From the NCBI GenBank assembly GCA_021399435.1, contig JAJTUP010000002.1:310001-374000 (forward strand): a stretch of DNA of 64,000 nucleotides, written 5' to 3'. Source of the stretch: Diaporthe sp. PMI_573 (taxonomy: Eukaryota; Ascomycota; Sordariomycetes; Diaporthales; Diaporthaceae). Positions 33,201 to 43,268 of the stretch are shown piece by piece. The stretch's first letter is position 1; each line of letters opens with the position of its first letter. The notes under the pieces were generated by a model. The model saw only the letters and a program-made list of their open reading frames with translations. It did not search any database and had not been told where the DNA came from. The translations under genes were made by a program, and so were the position numbers.

Positions 33201-33992
33201 ATGAGAGGCTTCCTCCCTCTCCTGGGCCTGAGCTCTCTGGTTCAGGTCACCCAGGCGCTCTACTTCTATCTCGATGGCACTACTCAGAAGTGCTTCTACG
33301 AGGAGCTTCCCAAAGACACCTTAGTGGTCGGACACTACACAGCTGAGGAGTTCGATGACCAGAGGAACGCGTGGTGGAAGCATGAGGGCATCAGCATCTT
33401 TATCACGGTTGATGTATGTCAATTGGCGCCCATGGAGTCGCATACGCTGTGCTGACACGTTATTCACCAGGAACTATTCGACAACAACCACCGGATAGTC
33501 TCGCAAAAGGGCGGTGCCGGCGGCCGCTTCACCTTCACTGCGCACGAGGCCGGCGACCACAAGATCTGCTTCACTCCGTCCTCTGACAGTGGCAAGACCG
33601 GCTGGCTCAGCACCTCGAACCCCAACGGCGGCATCAAACTGACCCTCGACATGACCATTGGAGAGTCGAGCGCGATCGAGAGCTCGGACAAAGACAAGCT
33701 GCAGGACATCCAGTCAAGGATCAAGGACCTCAACTCAAGACTGCAGGACATTCGAAGGGAACAGGTCTTCCAAAGGGTACGATTTTCATCGCTTGACTCA
33801 GGCTACCAGAGACCGGACCCAGAAGACTGACAAGCTTGACAGGAACGAGAGGCTGAATTCCGAGACCAATCCGAAGCCACAAACTCCCGTGTCGTTCGAT
33901 GGATGATGATCCAGCTGGTGATCCTCGGAGGAACATGTGCATGGCAGCTGTCGCATCTGCGGTCGTTCTTCATCAAGCAGAAGCTCACTTAA
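33201..33992 (+). CDS. p24 family cargo receptor (emp24/gp25L/TMED)
   Basis: Type I membrane protein of COPI/COPII vesicles that cycles between ER and Golgi as a cargo receptor. Three exons, 33201-33413, 33471-33776 and 33843-33992, join in phase 0 and give 222 residues. A signal peptide ends near [11 protein letters not shown], and the mature protein starts with the typical [16 protein letters not shown]. The GOLD domain follows, with its conserved Cys pair (KCF and KICF) and [10 protein letters not shown]. Next are an [13 protein letters not shown] coiled coil ([20 protein letters not shown]), then [15 protein letters not shown] leading into the single membrane helix. The cytosolic tail SFFIKQKLT carries an FF pair and two lysines for coat binding. 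The order resembles yeast Erp1/Erp5 more than Emp24, but I cannot fix the subfamily. Confidence 0.92.
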
Positions 33993-34780
33993 GCCAACCT
34001 CGGCCAGAGTTGTGACGAAGCGAAACGTTAGACATGGGTTCGCATGTAAAATGTGGTTAGGAAAAGCATGTCTCATAAGAGGGCGTTCAGCTATCGGGTT
34101 ATTAATGGAAACGTTATACAATGGACTGGGCCACCGAGCAGACACTGGTCTTGAGCTCGGGCGCAGTGTGAGCGTATCGACCCCATCGAAGCAAATCGCC
34201 CCGGCAGCGCGCGCGACATATGCAGGTTTGCGGATCATGTGCCATACAAGACGTCGATACCGGGATATGAGTATCTCGACTAAGATTTGATAAGCCTGTG
34301 AAACATAGGACAGATACGTGTACGATGTTGCATCTCGAAGCCAATTGCCGGACTTACCGGGGGACAGCTTCAGCACACAACGGGCTCCATACAGTATGAC
34401 ATGAAAACCAACATCCACTCCCTGATCAGCCAGCCATATCAGTAATCATACCGCAAACAACGGCTTGTGTCACAAGAACGGCACAAGCCGAGATTCCCAA
34501 TGATCTGCCGGTTTTGCTTGGGTCCAGCTCAGAGAGCGGCCGGGCCGGCCGTAAAATCCGAAGCCAAGTTGCAATTCCCCGAACGCCGATTTGTGAACCC
34601 CCCTGGTTTCCTCCCGAATGCTTCCATCTCATCTCCACCATCTCCGGGCTCGGATTTTGTGCGTTTGCTACTCTTCTGGGAAGGTTTACTTAACGCGATC
34701 CAGGCCCTGTTCTGTCCTGTCCATTCCTGGTCCATGCTGGCATATATCGTCGTCGCGGCTGAATCAACAAATGTCAAGCC
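33993..34780. other. intergenic: p24 3' side and promoter of the Zn2Cys6 factor
   Basis: Only chance frames are present, including long minus-strand shadows of the following gene. No repeats or RNA genes were recognised. Confidence 0.45.
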
Positions 34781-37520
34781 ATGCCAAACAACGGCGACAC
34801 ATCCAACTACACGTCTGTGTTCCGCCTGACACCACTGGGTGACCCGCACCGCAAGGTGATCAAGCGCAACCGGCAGGTCGTGTCGTGCGTGCCATGTCGC
34901 ACTCGGAAATTGAAATGCGACCGCCAGCAGCCATGCACTTCCTGCGTGAAGAGGAGCGACGCCGTCTCGTGCAGGTTCTTTGGAGTCTCCGGCGCCGCTA
35001 GCGTGGGGAGCCAGCCTCCGTCTGTGCCCCGGAAGCAAATGCAGATCAGGTTGCAGCAGCTGGAGGATCTCGTTAACGGGATGATCACCCAGCCTGAGGC
35101 GAGCGCCCCGGCAGCGAAGGATGCCAACGGCGCGGTGCCCTCGACAGAGGAGCCGCGTCCAGCCGGGTCGACCTCCAGCCGGGATGAGGCTGTGTCGCCG
35201 GGGCGATCGGAGGGCAACAACTCGCGATACGCCAGGGGCACGAGTTATGCCGCTGTTCTCGAGTGTATTCACAATCTGCAGGAACTCATCGACGAGGAAG
35301 CTCCGGACTACCTGTCTGCAAGTTCCCATCTATCGCAACCTGGAAGTCAACATGAAGCCCAGGACGCCCAAGAACGACATGAGCCGATTTCTGCTCAGCC
35401 TCATGGAACTGCAGCACCAGTTACTGCACAGCAAATCATTGACAGTTTGCCATCAAGGTCAGAATGCGACAAGATCCTTACATTCTACTTCCAACAGGTC
35501 TGTACGTACGACTTCTCTTTCCTTTCGCTCACAAGGCCTCCACTCCGAGAGCCACTGTAGAAGTCCCGGCTTTGGGCTCCATAACAGGTTGTTGACCAGT
35601 GGTAGACATCATCCCAATGGCGATACACTCAGGCCAGTTTCAGCTAGCATACGAAGCCTTCTGGAAAGAACCCAACAGTACCAGCCTGCTGTGGATAAGC
35701 ACATTGTTCTCTGTTTTGTCGACTGCGGTCTTCCAACAAGCCTCCAAAGCGGCCGGCTCTGAAGGCCTCGGCGCAGCAGGTATTCAAGATCAAGGAGCTA
35801 AAGAGAGGATTGAATTATACAGCACCATGGCATACAATTGTCTTGTTGCTGGTGACCATCTTCTGGGCAAGCCGCATTCTGTTGAGGCTGCGCTGCTATT
35901 CGTCATGCATCTCGTCCTGCAGAAGCGGGACACCGACCCGATTTGCTGGCACACCTGTGGCACTGCAATTCGGCTGGCCCAAAAGATGGGATACCACCGA
36001 GATGCATCTTATTTGAACCGAAACAGCAACATGAAGATCTCTGCCTTTGACGCTGAGATGCGCCGGAGGACCTGGTATACGCTCGAACACCTGGACATAT
36101 CCTTTGGCTTTTTGCTCGGAGTCCCACCCATCATCAACGGCACCGAGGTTGACACAAAGCTTCCTTCGAACCTGCACGACGAAGAATTCAGCGAGCACAG
36201 CCAATCATTACCACCGTCAAGGCCATACTCAGACTTTACCCCAGTGCTCTTTTATATATACTGCGCCAGGCAGGTGCAGGTCCTGCGCGGGATTGTTAGA
36301 CAGGCGATAGCTGTCGCTCAGCCTCCTTATGGCGATGTCCTCAGCCTCGATGCTGATCTACGTAGCTTGCGCGAAGATGTGCCACCCAATCTTCGGTATA
36401 GGCCGATACGAGAAAGCAGTTTCGCTGACGTGCCTGACATAATCGTTCGACGCATGATATTTGAGATAATACACCTCAAGGGAATTTGTGTGCTTCATAG
36501 ACGTTATCTGACGCTTGGAAGGGAGAATGCTGTCTACGACCGGTCAAGAGAGGCATGCCGTGATGCGTCTCTAAGACTGTTGGACTTGCACGCCGAATTT
36601 GATGAGCAGAGTGGTGATGGCGGGAGATTGTACGAAAAGAGGTTCCTGGTGACGAATGCTGGGTTCCATATGTTTCTGCTGGCAGCCATGTGTCTTTGCC
36701 TGGACCTGGTAGCAAGCTCTGGAAACAGGTAGGTGGAACTGCCCGATTTTGGGTGACAAAATCGCTGACCGAACTGCGACCCCCAGCAAGCAACCATTTC
36801 ACGATCGTGCGGTCTCTGCTCTCAAGCGGGCACGCGCAATATGGAGTCGGACGGCGAACGTTTCCAAGGAATCAGCTCACGCAACAAGGGTGCTCGATAC
36901 TATTATCGCCAAAGTCTCACCATCCGATCAAGCGTCAACCTCGAAAACCAATGATAATCACCGTGCTGCTGCGGCGCCGGCGGTTGCCCCAAACTCTTCA
37001 AGTACTCCGTCTGAGCAGCCTGACACACCAGCATCTTCCTGGTCAGCTGTAAACAACAAGGCCCCTCGCACCACATCAGCGGTCAGAAGAGACTTCTCCG
37101 TTGCCTGGGACTTTGGAGTGGACGCCTTCCATACCGAGCGGAACAGAGACTCGGATGATGCGATAGATATGGCGGTGAATGGTGACATTGACTGGGTAAG
37201 ACTTGCACTATCAGCCCCTCTATGCACATATTTGTCAGACATAAAGCTGATATGCATATATCTAGAACGAAATCGATTCATACCTCCTCGACCGCGAGCA
37301 TATTAGAGTCGCCACGCCCGCCACATCAACAGCTTCTCCAGCCGCGGACGAAAACCCCAGGGAAGGATGGCCCTACATAGAGCGCGGGGGGAGGAAAGCT
37401 AGGGAGAATTGGCCCTACCCACAGTATGACCACGGCGACGGGTCTGCTGGGGCGAACACCGCCAGCTTCCGCACCTGGGCAAGGGGCGGGACAACTTTAG
37501 GCGGCTTTGGTTTTCCTTGA
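34781..37520 (+). CDS. Zn2Cys6 transcription factor with fungal-specific TF domain
   Basis: Four exons, 34781-35501, 35600-36728, 36787-37195 and 37266-37520, are all in phase and give 837 residues. The Gal4-type zinc cluster is at about residues 30-65: VSCVPCRTRKLKCDRQQPC, then TSC and VSC. A short coiled segment follows (IRLQQLEDLVNGM). The fungal transcription-factor middle-homology domain is clear: the FYFQQ...LVDIIPM join across intron 1, HSGQFQLAYEAFWKE, EAALLFVMHLVLQ, GTAIRLAQKMGYHRD, AEMRRRTWYTLEHLDISFG and GVPPIINGTEVDTKLP. The C-terminus carries a DIDWNEIDSYL patch, followed by a Gly/Arg/Tyr-rich tail. The target pathway is not evident, and the neighbours (p24, SWC4) give no hint. 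The exon 1 end at 35501 (donor GTACGT) is fixed by phase. Confidence 0.9.
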
Positions 37521-38408
37521 ATAATCTTTCGGGTCTTCAACGTGTACATATTATATACCCAGGGCCGTTGGCGACAGCCCCGAACATCTCTCACGCAGCC
37601 TCCTGGAACTCGGCGCGCCCCGTGACGCGCCGCAGGACAAAAAGCCTCTCGATGGTCTCGGGCCGCAGGACGTACCGCGGATACTTGGCCAACATCGAGA
37701 TCATGTGCGAATCGCAGAGTAATTAACTTTCGGTGCATACACTCTTGTTCATAAAGGCTCCATCATGCCTATCCATTGCTTTCTCAAATCTCGTTAATTC
37801 TAACCAAGAAGTTCGGCAGTCAAATGTAAGGGCATCTGTTGTGCAATCGGAGTTGGGAATCGAGTCCAGGGCTAAGCTGTTGCCTTTATCGTCATGCACA
37901 GGACTGTGCATTGTGCAACAAAACTCCGTTGGCAATAGTAATGTCAGCAGCCATTGCCAAATTTGGAGATGGGAAGTCTGTTCTCCATACAACAGAGAAA
38001 CAGAAATCTCTTTGTACGAGCTTTGCTCGGGTGCCCGCGGTGCCTCTATGGCTGGTCGCAGCAGGCCCAGACGGGACAATGGAAGCCGCCGATTCCTCAC
38101 CTGCAGCAACTTGCATCCTCTCAAGCCGCAATTGTCGCTTCAGGGCCAGATGCGTCGGAGCTGGAGGTACGCGGCGCACAATGTCGTCGGGCCAAATCCG
38201 AGGCCCGTGATCATGTCTGGCTGACACAAGCCACAGGGTCGTTTGAGGCCCTGGAAGGGCCCAATGCCTACGTGACCAAGGTGGGGGGGGGGGGGGGTGT
38301 GACAGCGTTCAGCTGAGATTGGCTGCAGCAAAGTACTGTAAGACTAAGGTAGGCGCAGACGATTGTATATAGTATGAGGGACGAGGTAGGTGACGACGAG
38401 ATGGTAAG
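37521..38408. other. intergenic with possible ORF relics
   Basis: Overlapping frames on both strands (37733-38224 plus; 37723-38124 and 37892-38227 minus) have no motifs. The minus-strand one may continue the decayed gene to the right, but I could not connect them by splice sites. It includes a G homopolymer at 38283-38297. Confidence 0.35.
38283..38297 (+). repeat. G homopolymer of 15
   Basis: Fifteen consecutive G residues, preceded by GT and followed by TGT. The length in the assembly may be unreliable. It could form a G-quadruplex-like structure only intermolecularly or with slippage, so no function is claimed. Confidence 0.8.
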
Positions 38409-38980
38409 TTACGTGCCCGTGGCGAAGCTCTGCGTAGTGTCATCGACCGCTGCCAGTCGGCTCTCATCAACCACATCCCACGTCATTATGTCGGTCTTCC
38501 AGCTATCATCAGCCCACTTGTGCCGTCCAGTGCCGACCACGCTGATGACGTGCTGCCAAAAGGCTCGGGTACCAGCTCGTCAGAGCCTCGCAGCGCCTAG
38601 GGTGGCTGGGGTCAATAGCTTTGTTAACACCCTGAGGTCAAAGAGGGCAATATGTCTGAGGAGCTTGATGAAACCCGCATCGGATATATTCCTGACTGCA
38701 ATGGCGGCTTCAATACCATCAGAGAGAAATGGAATTACTCGTGCGAGTGATGAGTGTTGTGATTTCTAGCTGTACGAGGGGATGTTCTCAATGAGCCAGA
38801 AATATCTCTCTTGCTGGCCGACGAGGTTGCTCTCGTGGCCGTCTAGGTTTACGAGGCAAATCCGACTAGAGAAGACCAACGAGGGAGGACAAAGGTTTGA
38901 CGTCGCCGGATCTGCGCGAGAGCATCCCGTGGTGCAGCGAGGAGCGTTTTGGTCATAGAGGGGTGGTTGTAGGGAGTGAA
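38409..38980 (-). pseudogene. decayed ORF with two in-frame stops
   Basis: One minus-strand frame reads continuously from about 38980 to the TAA at 38409-38411 apart from two stops: TAG at 38766-38768 and TGA at 38580-38582. The text between them looks like protein (LVGQQERYFWLIENIPS, then LARVIPFLSDGIEAAIAV, IKLLRHIALFDLRVLTKLL, RAFWQHVISVVGTG and DSWKTDIMTWDVVD). Both stops are one C-to-T change from Gln (CAG) and Arg (CGA), as expected from RIP or deamination. I do not recognise the family. The 5' end is uncertain. Alternatives are a readthrough gene or sequencing errors, but two independent transitions in one frame favour decay. Confidence 0.45.
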
Positions 38981-39807
38981 TTTCTTAGCAAACTGGGTGG
39001 GGAGATTCTTCTCATACACATAGCACCATATACTCTTAAAGTAATGTTTTATTTGTTGCTGTGGAGGTTTAATCTCCAATTGGAAATGAGGGTTTTTGAA
39101 CATTATATGCTGGACCAAGCATCTAGTCCATCTTCTTCTGGGCGATCTAATCCCAGTATTCTCCTCAGAACATGGCGGGTGAACGATCTAGACGACGGGA
39201 TGACCTCTGCCAAAATTGAGTCTGCCATTGATTTATAGAAACTCGCGGTGTGAGAGAAGATTCCATCAGCATGTAGACCGCACACAATCATCATCACAAG
39301 CAGAAACAGAGGCTGTCTTCCCCAGAGTTATCCAAAGGCACGAGCAGCACACATAGTTACAAGAAGGCAGAGGCAAATAGCAGCTAGATCACGTATGCTT
39401 ATGACAAGGGAGGAGTGCTAGCAGACTGGATGAATCATAGCATTGAATGATGACGCCCATCTGTGTAGACAGTCTGTTATGAATCCGTACTCCTCCCAAT
39501 GCAATGCTATGCTGTTGTCAACATCCACCCAATGAACCAACCAAACGCCTCGCTCGAATATGACAAAGACGGAAGAGAGGGAGGAAGAGAGAGGGAAGTA
39601 GACAGAGAGAGACAGATCGAGGGAGAGAGAAAGGCACATCGTGAAGTGTACTATCTCGTCCAGCATTAGGTGGATAGATGATATGCTTGCAATTGGTCGG
39701 GGAGCATTCATATCTAGTTTATGTTTAATATTAGACAATGTACTCTGAGACAGGGCAGACAGAGACAAGAGGGGCGAGAAGATACATACCCTCGCCAGTG
39801 CTCCAAC
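38981..39807. other. intergenic with purine-rich tract
   Basis: AT-rich in its left half. A strand-asymmetric GA-rich tract lies at 39561-39634. No gene was seen. Confidence 0.45.
39561..39634 (+). repeat. GA-rich purine tract
   Basis: An imperfect (GAGA/GGGA)n tract in which almost all plus-strand bases are purines. On the complementary strand it is a CT-rich tract, about 230 bases past the end of the leftward membrane-protein gene. Confidence 0.7.
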
Positions 39808-40327
39808 CTACAGGGGATTGGCACCGGTAGCAGGAGCAGGAGACGCACGACGATCATCTTTGGGCTTGGCCAGTATCGTGGTGGCAAATGCAGAAGCCAT
39901 TATGGCCGAGAAGACGACCAGGGCGGGTATGGTGGCCACAGGGCTGCGCAGGACACGTCCGGCGACTCCAATGGTAGCACCAACGTAGACACCCGAGAGC
40001 AGTTGGTGCATTGCGACGTGGTCTGAGAAGAAGGCCGTTCCAACTTGGACTGACCAGGGGCCGGCACGTACGCTGGCGGCAGCACCTGCCTCTGCACCAT
40101 CTTTGTCAGCAATGAGCTCCAGGAGAGTTGGGGCGACAGGAACAAACCCAGATTTACTCGCCGTTGTTGTCCGTCATGATCTCCTTGTTGTTGTTGTTGA
40201 CCGTGTTCTTTGGGCCAAACAAGAGGTTTGCAGGGCGGAAAAGGGGAGGAGGGATGAGCTCCTCGTTTGGCTTGTCTGGGTTTTGGGCAAGGCGATTGAC
40301 CTCGAATCCAATCTGTAAGAATCCCAT
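39808..40327 (-). CDS. small two-exon membrane protein, unknown family
   Basis: Exons 40158-40327 and 39808-40072 are joined by an 85-nt intron (donor GTAAAT, branch GCTGAC, acceptor CCGCCAG) and give 144 residues. Splicing is needed: without it the first exon ends in a stop after NNGE. Exon 1 gives MGFLQIGFEVNRLAQNPD with a Pro/Asn-rich stretch (LIPPPLFRPANLLFG). Exon 2 gives GPWSVQVGTAFFSDHV and two likely membrane helices, one around LLSGVYVGATIGVAG and one around TIPALVVFSAIMASAFATT, then a short basic tail. The pattern looks like a conserved small organelle or endomembrane protein, but I do not recognise it. An extra upstream exon is possible because the chosen ATG is followed at once by CTTACAG, a potential acceptor. 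Confidence 0.6.
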
Positions 40328-41827
40328 GATGTTGGCACGATTCTTTGGATTTGTGCAAATGTGTTGTGTGTTGTGGTAAGAAAGGGAGGAGGTGATGGTG
40401 GGTTGTGACGGTATCGAGAGCAAAGATGACCCTCAAGGTCATTAAGTCCTTTGAGGAAACCTACCATCACTTGTGCTTCTCTGGCCGGCAAGTAATGGCG
40501 CTCACCTATATGGGAATGAGGGGGGTGCGGGGTAAGAATTAACTTGGTTTAAAAAGCGAAGAGGGACGATGGGAGATGGGAGATGGATGATAGAAGTCAA
40601 CCACCATGTCGTGTTTATTTGCCAGTCACCAAACACGGATTGAGGTCAAGTCTCTCTTATCACCTCTTCAAGCTCCACAGATCTTCAACTGAACTATTAG
40701 CTATATGTGTGGCATCTCTCACTTATTAATAGGAGCATGCAGCATCCTCGTACTTGCTCTCCAACGTCACTGAACCACAGCAAGGGCCAGAGTGCAACAC
40801 ACAAGAAAATATAAAAACGGCCCGCTCGCAAGTTGGGCCCCCGTTCACACCCGATACCGCCATGTACACCTGCTCACAACTGTTTGTTAGCACTTGAGTG
40901 CTAATATTTATTCAACGCTGATGTTATCTCAGGCTCATCACACCGTCATCGCGAAATCTAGGGACGCTGCCACAGGACCTAAGTCTGCTACGGTGCCGCG
41001 CAACCTGGACATACTAATACCTGGATTCTTTAGTGACCTGGTCAACATGGGTCATCTTCACACCCTCGTGGAGATGGTAACTCCGAAGGAACGAAGATCA
41101 TATGGACCCAGCATTCTGGGCCAGGCTCTGGGGTGTATCACAAATGGTGCGTCCCATGCGCGTCGTCGACGAGGCCATGGCAGCCGTGAGATGTGGAACC
41201 CCCTGAGTCTAGCCTATCGTCTATCGTAATATCTTAGTCATGTTCCCTCTGCGGTCTTTGTCGAAGCTGTCCAGATCTGAAATGCTGCTGCTGCTCTGGC
41301 CTCTGCAGCAGGCATGAAAGCTGCGCTCTGGCGGCGGATTGAATAATCAGAAGCACGAGAACAAGAGCCCCATCAGCAACAGGAAGCAGCGAGGGAGCAC
41401 CAGGGAGAAGAGTTGCGCACCAACGGCAACGGGAAAGCAGACTTCCCGACAGCGCAATTCAACTGCTTCACCTGCACATCCCCATATCCTACTGGAGCCG
41501 TCTGTCCTAACGTTATTATTCGAGGCAGACCAGGACAAGCAGCTTGACTGAGGACAGGGATTCAAAACTTTTCATGACGTCCAGAATACTGGCAAGCCTC
41601 TGGTGGTGGCTCACCGATTGTCAGGGTGAACAACCTGTCAGCAGGCCCTCTTACAGTGTCGATAAGGCCTGTCGCCCACACCCTGCCATCGAAGGCTCTA
41701 CGACTTCACTCTTCCTTTCTTGACACAGGCTACTCGTGACTCGAGCTTCTCACCACAAAGCTCGCCCTCATTCGATACCACTTTCTACTTTTGGCGCATT
41801 TCCACAGCTTCTCAAGCTACGGTTCAT
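40328..41827. other. divergent intergenic region
   Basis: This lies between the leftward membrane-protein gene and the rightward nuclease gene. A 102-codon frame from ATG 40921 to 41229 includes LDILIPGFFSDLVNMGHLH, but nothing supports it as a gene. The nuclease frame itself stays open upstream to 41720 without an ATG. Confidence 0.4.
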
Positions 41828-42715
41828 ATGCGTTCTCCGTACACCGTCGCCCCGGATGGGCTACGCCTGGCCAGAGAGTATCTCGAACTTCCGTCCCCAG
41901 ACTCTGCACCTGGTTCTACGCGCGACCCGAGCGTGCCAGTGGTGTTTGCATCTATCGATTTCGAGAACATCAGCCAATTCGTGGACTCGGGCCCAAGCAT
42001 TCCAATTCAACTCGGAGTTGCTACTCTTGATACCCAGGACTTTCCTACACTTGACCCGAAAGACATCATCTCAACATTCAATTTTGCCACCGGACCATCA
42101 CAATCACGATATTTCAACTCAGCCGCAACAAAGTTCTTATTTGGAGAGACAACCCAGATTTCCTACTCGGATATAGTACCTAAGATCAAGTCCTATATTC
42201 CAGAGACAAGACCTACGATCCTTATTGACCATGATATTGCAAATGACCTGCGAGTCTTGCAATATCTACATTTCGACTTGCCTAAATCAGTAATTGGTAT
42301 TATTGATACTATGGCAGTTACTTCTCAGGTCTTTTCCTCCAAGCTTCGTTGGTCGCTTCGTACTGTTCTTGAAGAACTTCAATGTACATATAACAATCTT
42401 CATTCAGCCGGTAACGATGCACACTTTACTCTACGTTGCCTACTTTTACTGGTTTCAAGGAGTGCAACAGTGGAATCGGTGCCAAAATTCCAACAGAGGT
42501 TGAAGAAGTTAGAGGAAATTGGACACTCTGAGATACCAAAGAAGGAGCTGCCTCCAACCAAAGCCGAGAAGAAAAGGCTAAAGCGATTTCAACGAAGCCG
42601 GAAACACCAAGCAAAAACATGGGACCTTGAAACACAGGAGCGAATCAGGTCAGAACGAGCGCTGAAGAAGAGAGAAGGAGCTCTGTCGCATCTATCGCAA
42701 GATAGGTTGCATTAG
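41828..42715 (+). CDS. Gfd2/YDR514C-like DEDDh exonuclease-fold protein
   Basis: Single exon, 295 residues from the first ATG (MRSPYTVAP). The RNase H-like exonuclease fold is indicated by ordered acidic motifs: FASIDFEN with the first Asp/Glu pair at about residues 45-50 and IPIQLGVATLD after it, TILIDHDIANDLRVLQ with the second Asp at about 145, and AGNDAHFTLRCLLLL with the His and last Asp at about 205. These are the DEDDh positions. The family includes yeast Gfd2 and YDR514C and the C-terminal domain of several fungal proteins; a role in RNA or DNA trimming is likely but not proven. A strongly basic coiled C-terminus (EKKRLKRFQRSRKHQ) may bind nucleic acid. There is no signal peptide. Confidence 0.8.
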   Translation: MRSPYTVAPDGLRLAREYLELPSPDSAPGSTRDPSVPVVFASIDFENISQFVDSGPSIPIQLGVATLDTQDFPTLDPKDIISTFNFATGPSQSRYFNSAATKFLFGETTQISYSDIVPKIKSYIPETRPTILIDHDIANDLRVLQYLHFDLPKSVIGIIDTMAVTSQVFSSKLRWSLRTVLEELQCTYNNLHSAGNDAHFTLRCLLLLVSRSATVESVPKFQQRLKKLEEIGHSEIPKKELPPTKAEKKRLKRFQRSRKHQAKTWDLETQERIRSERALKKREGALSHLSQDRLH

Positions 42716-43268
42716 TAGCTAGCTAGCTACTCCTCCGGGGGCGGCTGACTATGAAAACGGAAACTCGGACTGCATCACGAGCATTACAGACGTGGGGCAC
42801 ACTGTGTTTAAAAATCAACTAGGTTGGAGACTTAGCTGGATATGCGACAAGGGATCGTACAAGGGGTCTCGACGAGGAGCATATGCGGAGCCGAACCGAA
42901 CCGAACCGAGCAGAGTGCAATAATACTTCCGGTTGACCTCTATATTGCAGTCGTTTCCCTTGAACACAATTCGACCAGGGACAAGTCGGGAAAAGCCTTT
43001 GATGAGAATATTTGCCGCATTCATTTCCCGTAGATGCGGGAAAGGGCCGATTCAGTCAATAGTCCGACCCAAAACAATAGATTGGCTTACTCCGCACTAG
43101 CATCACGGTCGACACGTCTCCAAAGTGAGGTCGATTGTAACATGGCAGAAATGTCGTATTTATATCTTGTCTGGATCTCTTAGCTTTATTCCCCACACGC
43201 TGCCGCGTGCAATGTCTTGATCACTTGGCCATTATGGTCGTCCTTGTGTTCTACAGAGATACAACATC
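42716..43268. other. intergenic, GH1 promoter
   Basis: It holds a TAGC tandem (TAGCTAGCTAGCTA) just after the nuclease stop and a GAACC tandem (CCGAACCGAACCGAACCGAG) near 42893. No gene. Confidence 0.5.

Noticed and set aside
40921..41229. 102-codon plus-strand frame with LDILIPGFFSDLVNM
   Set aside because: The text is briefly protein-like, but there is no homologous family, splice support or codon evidence that would raise it above chance.
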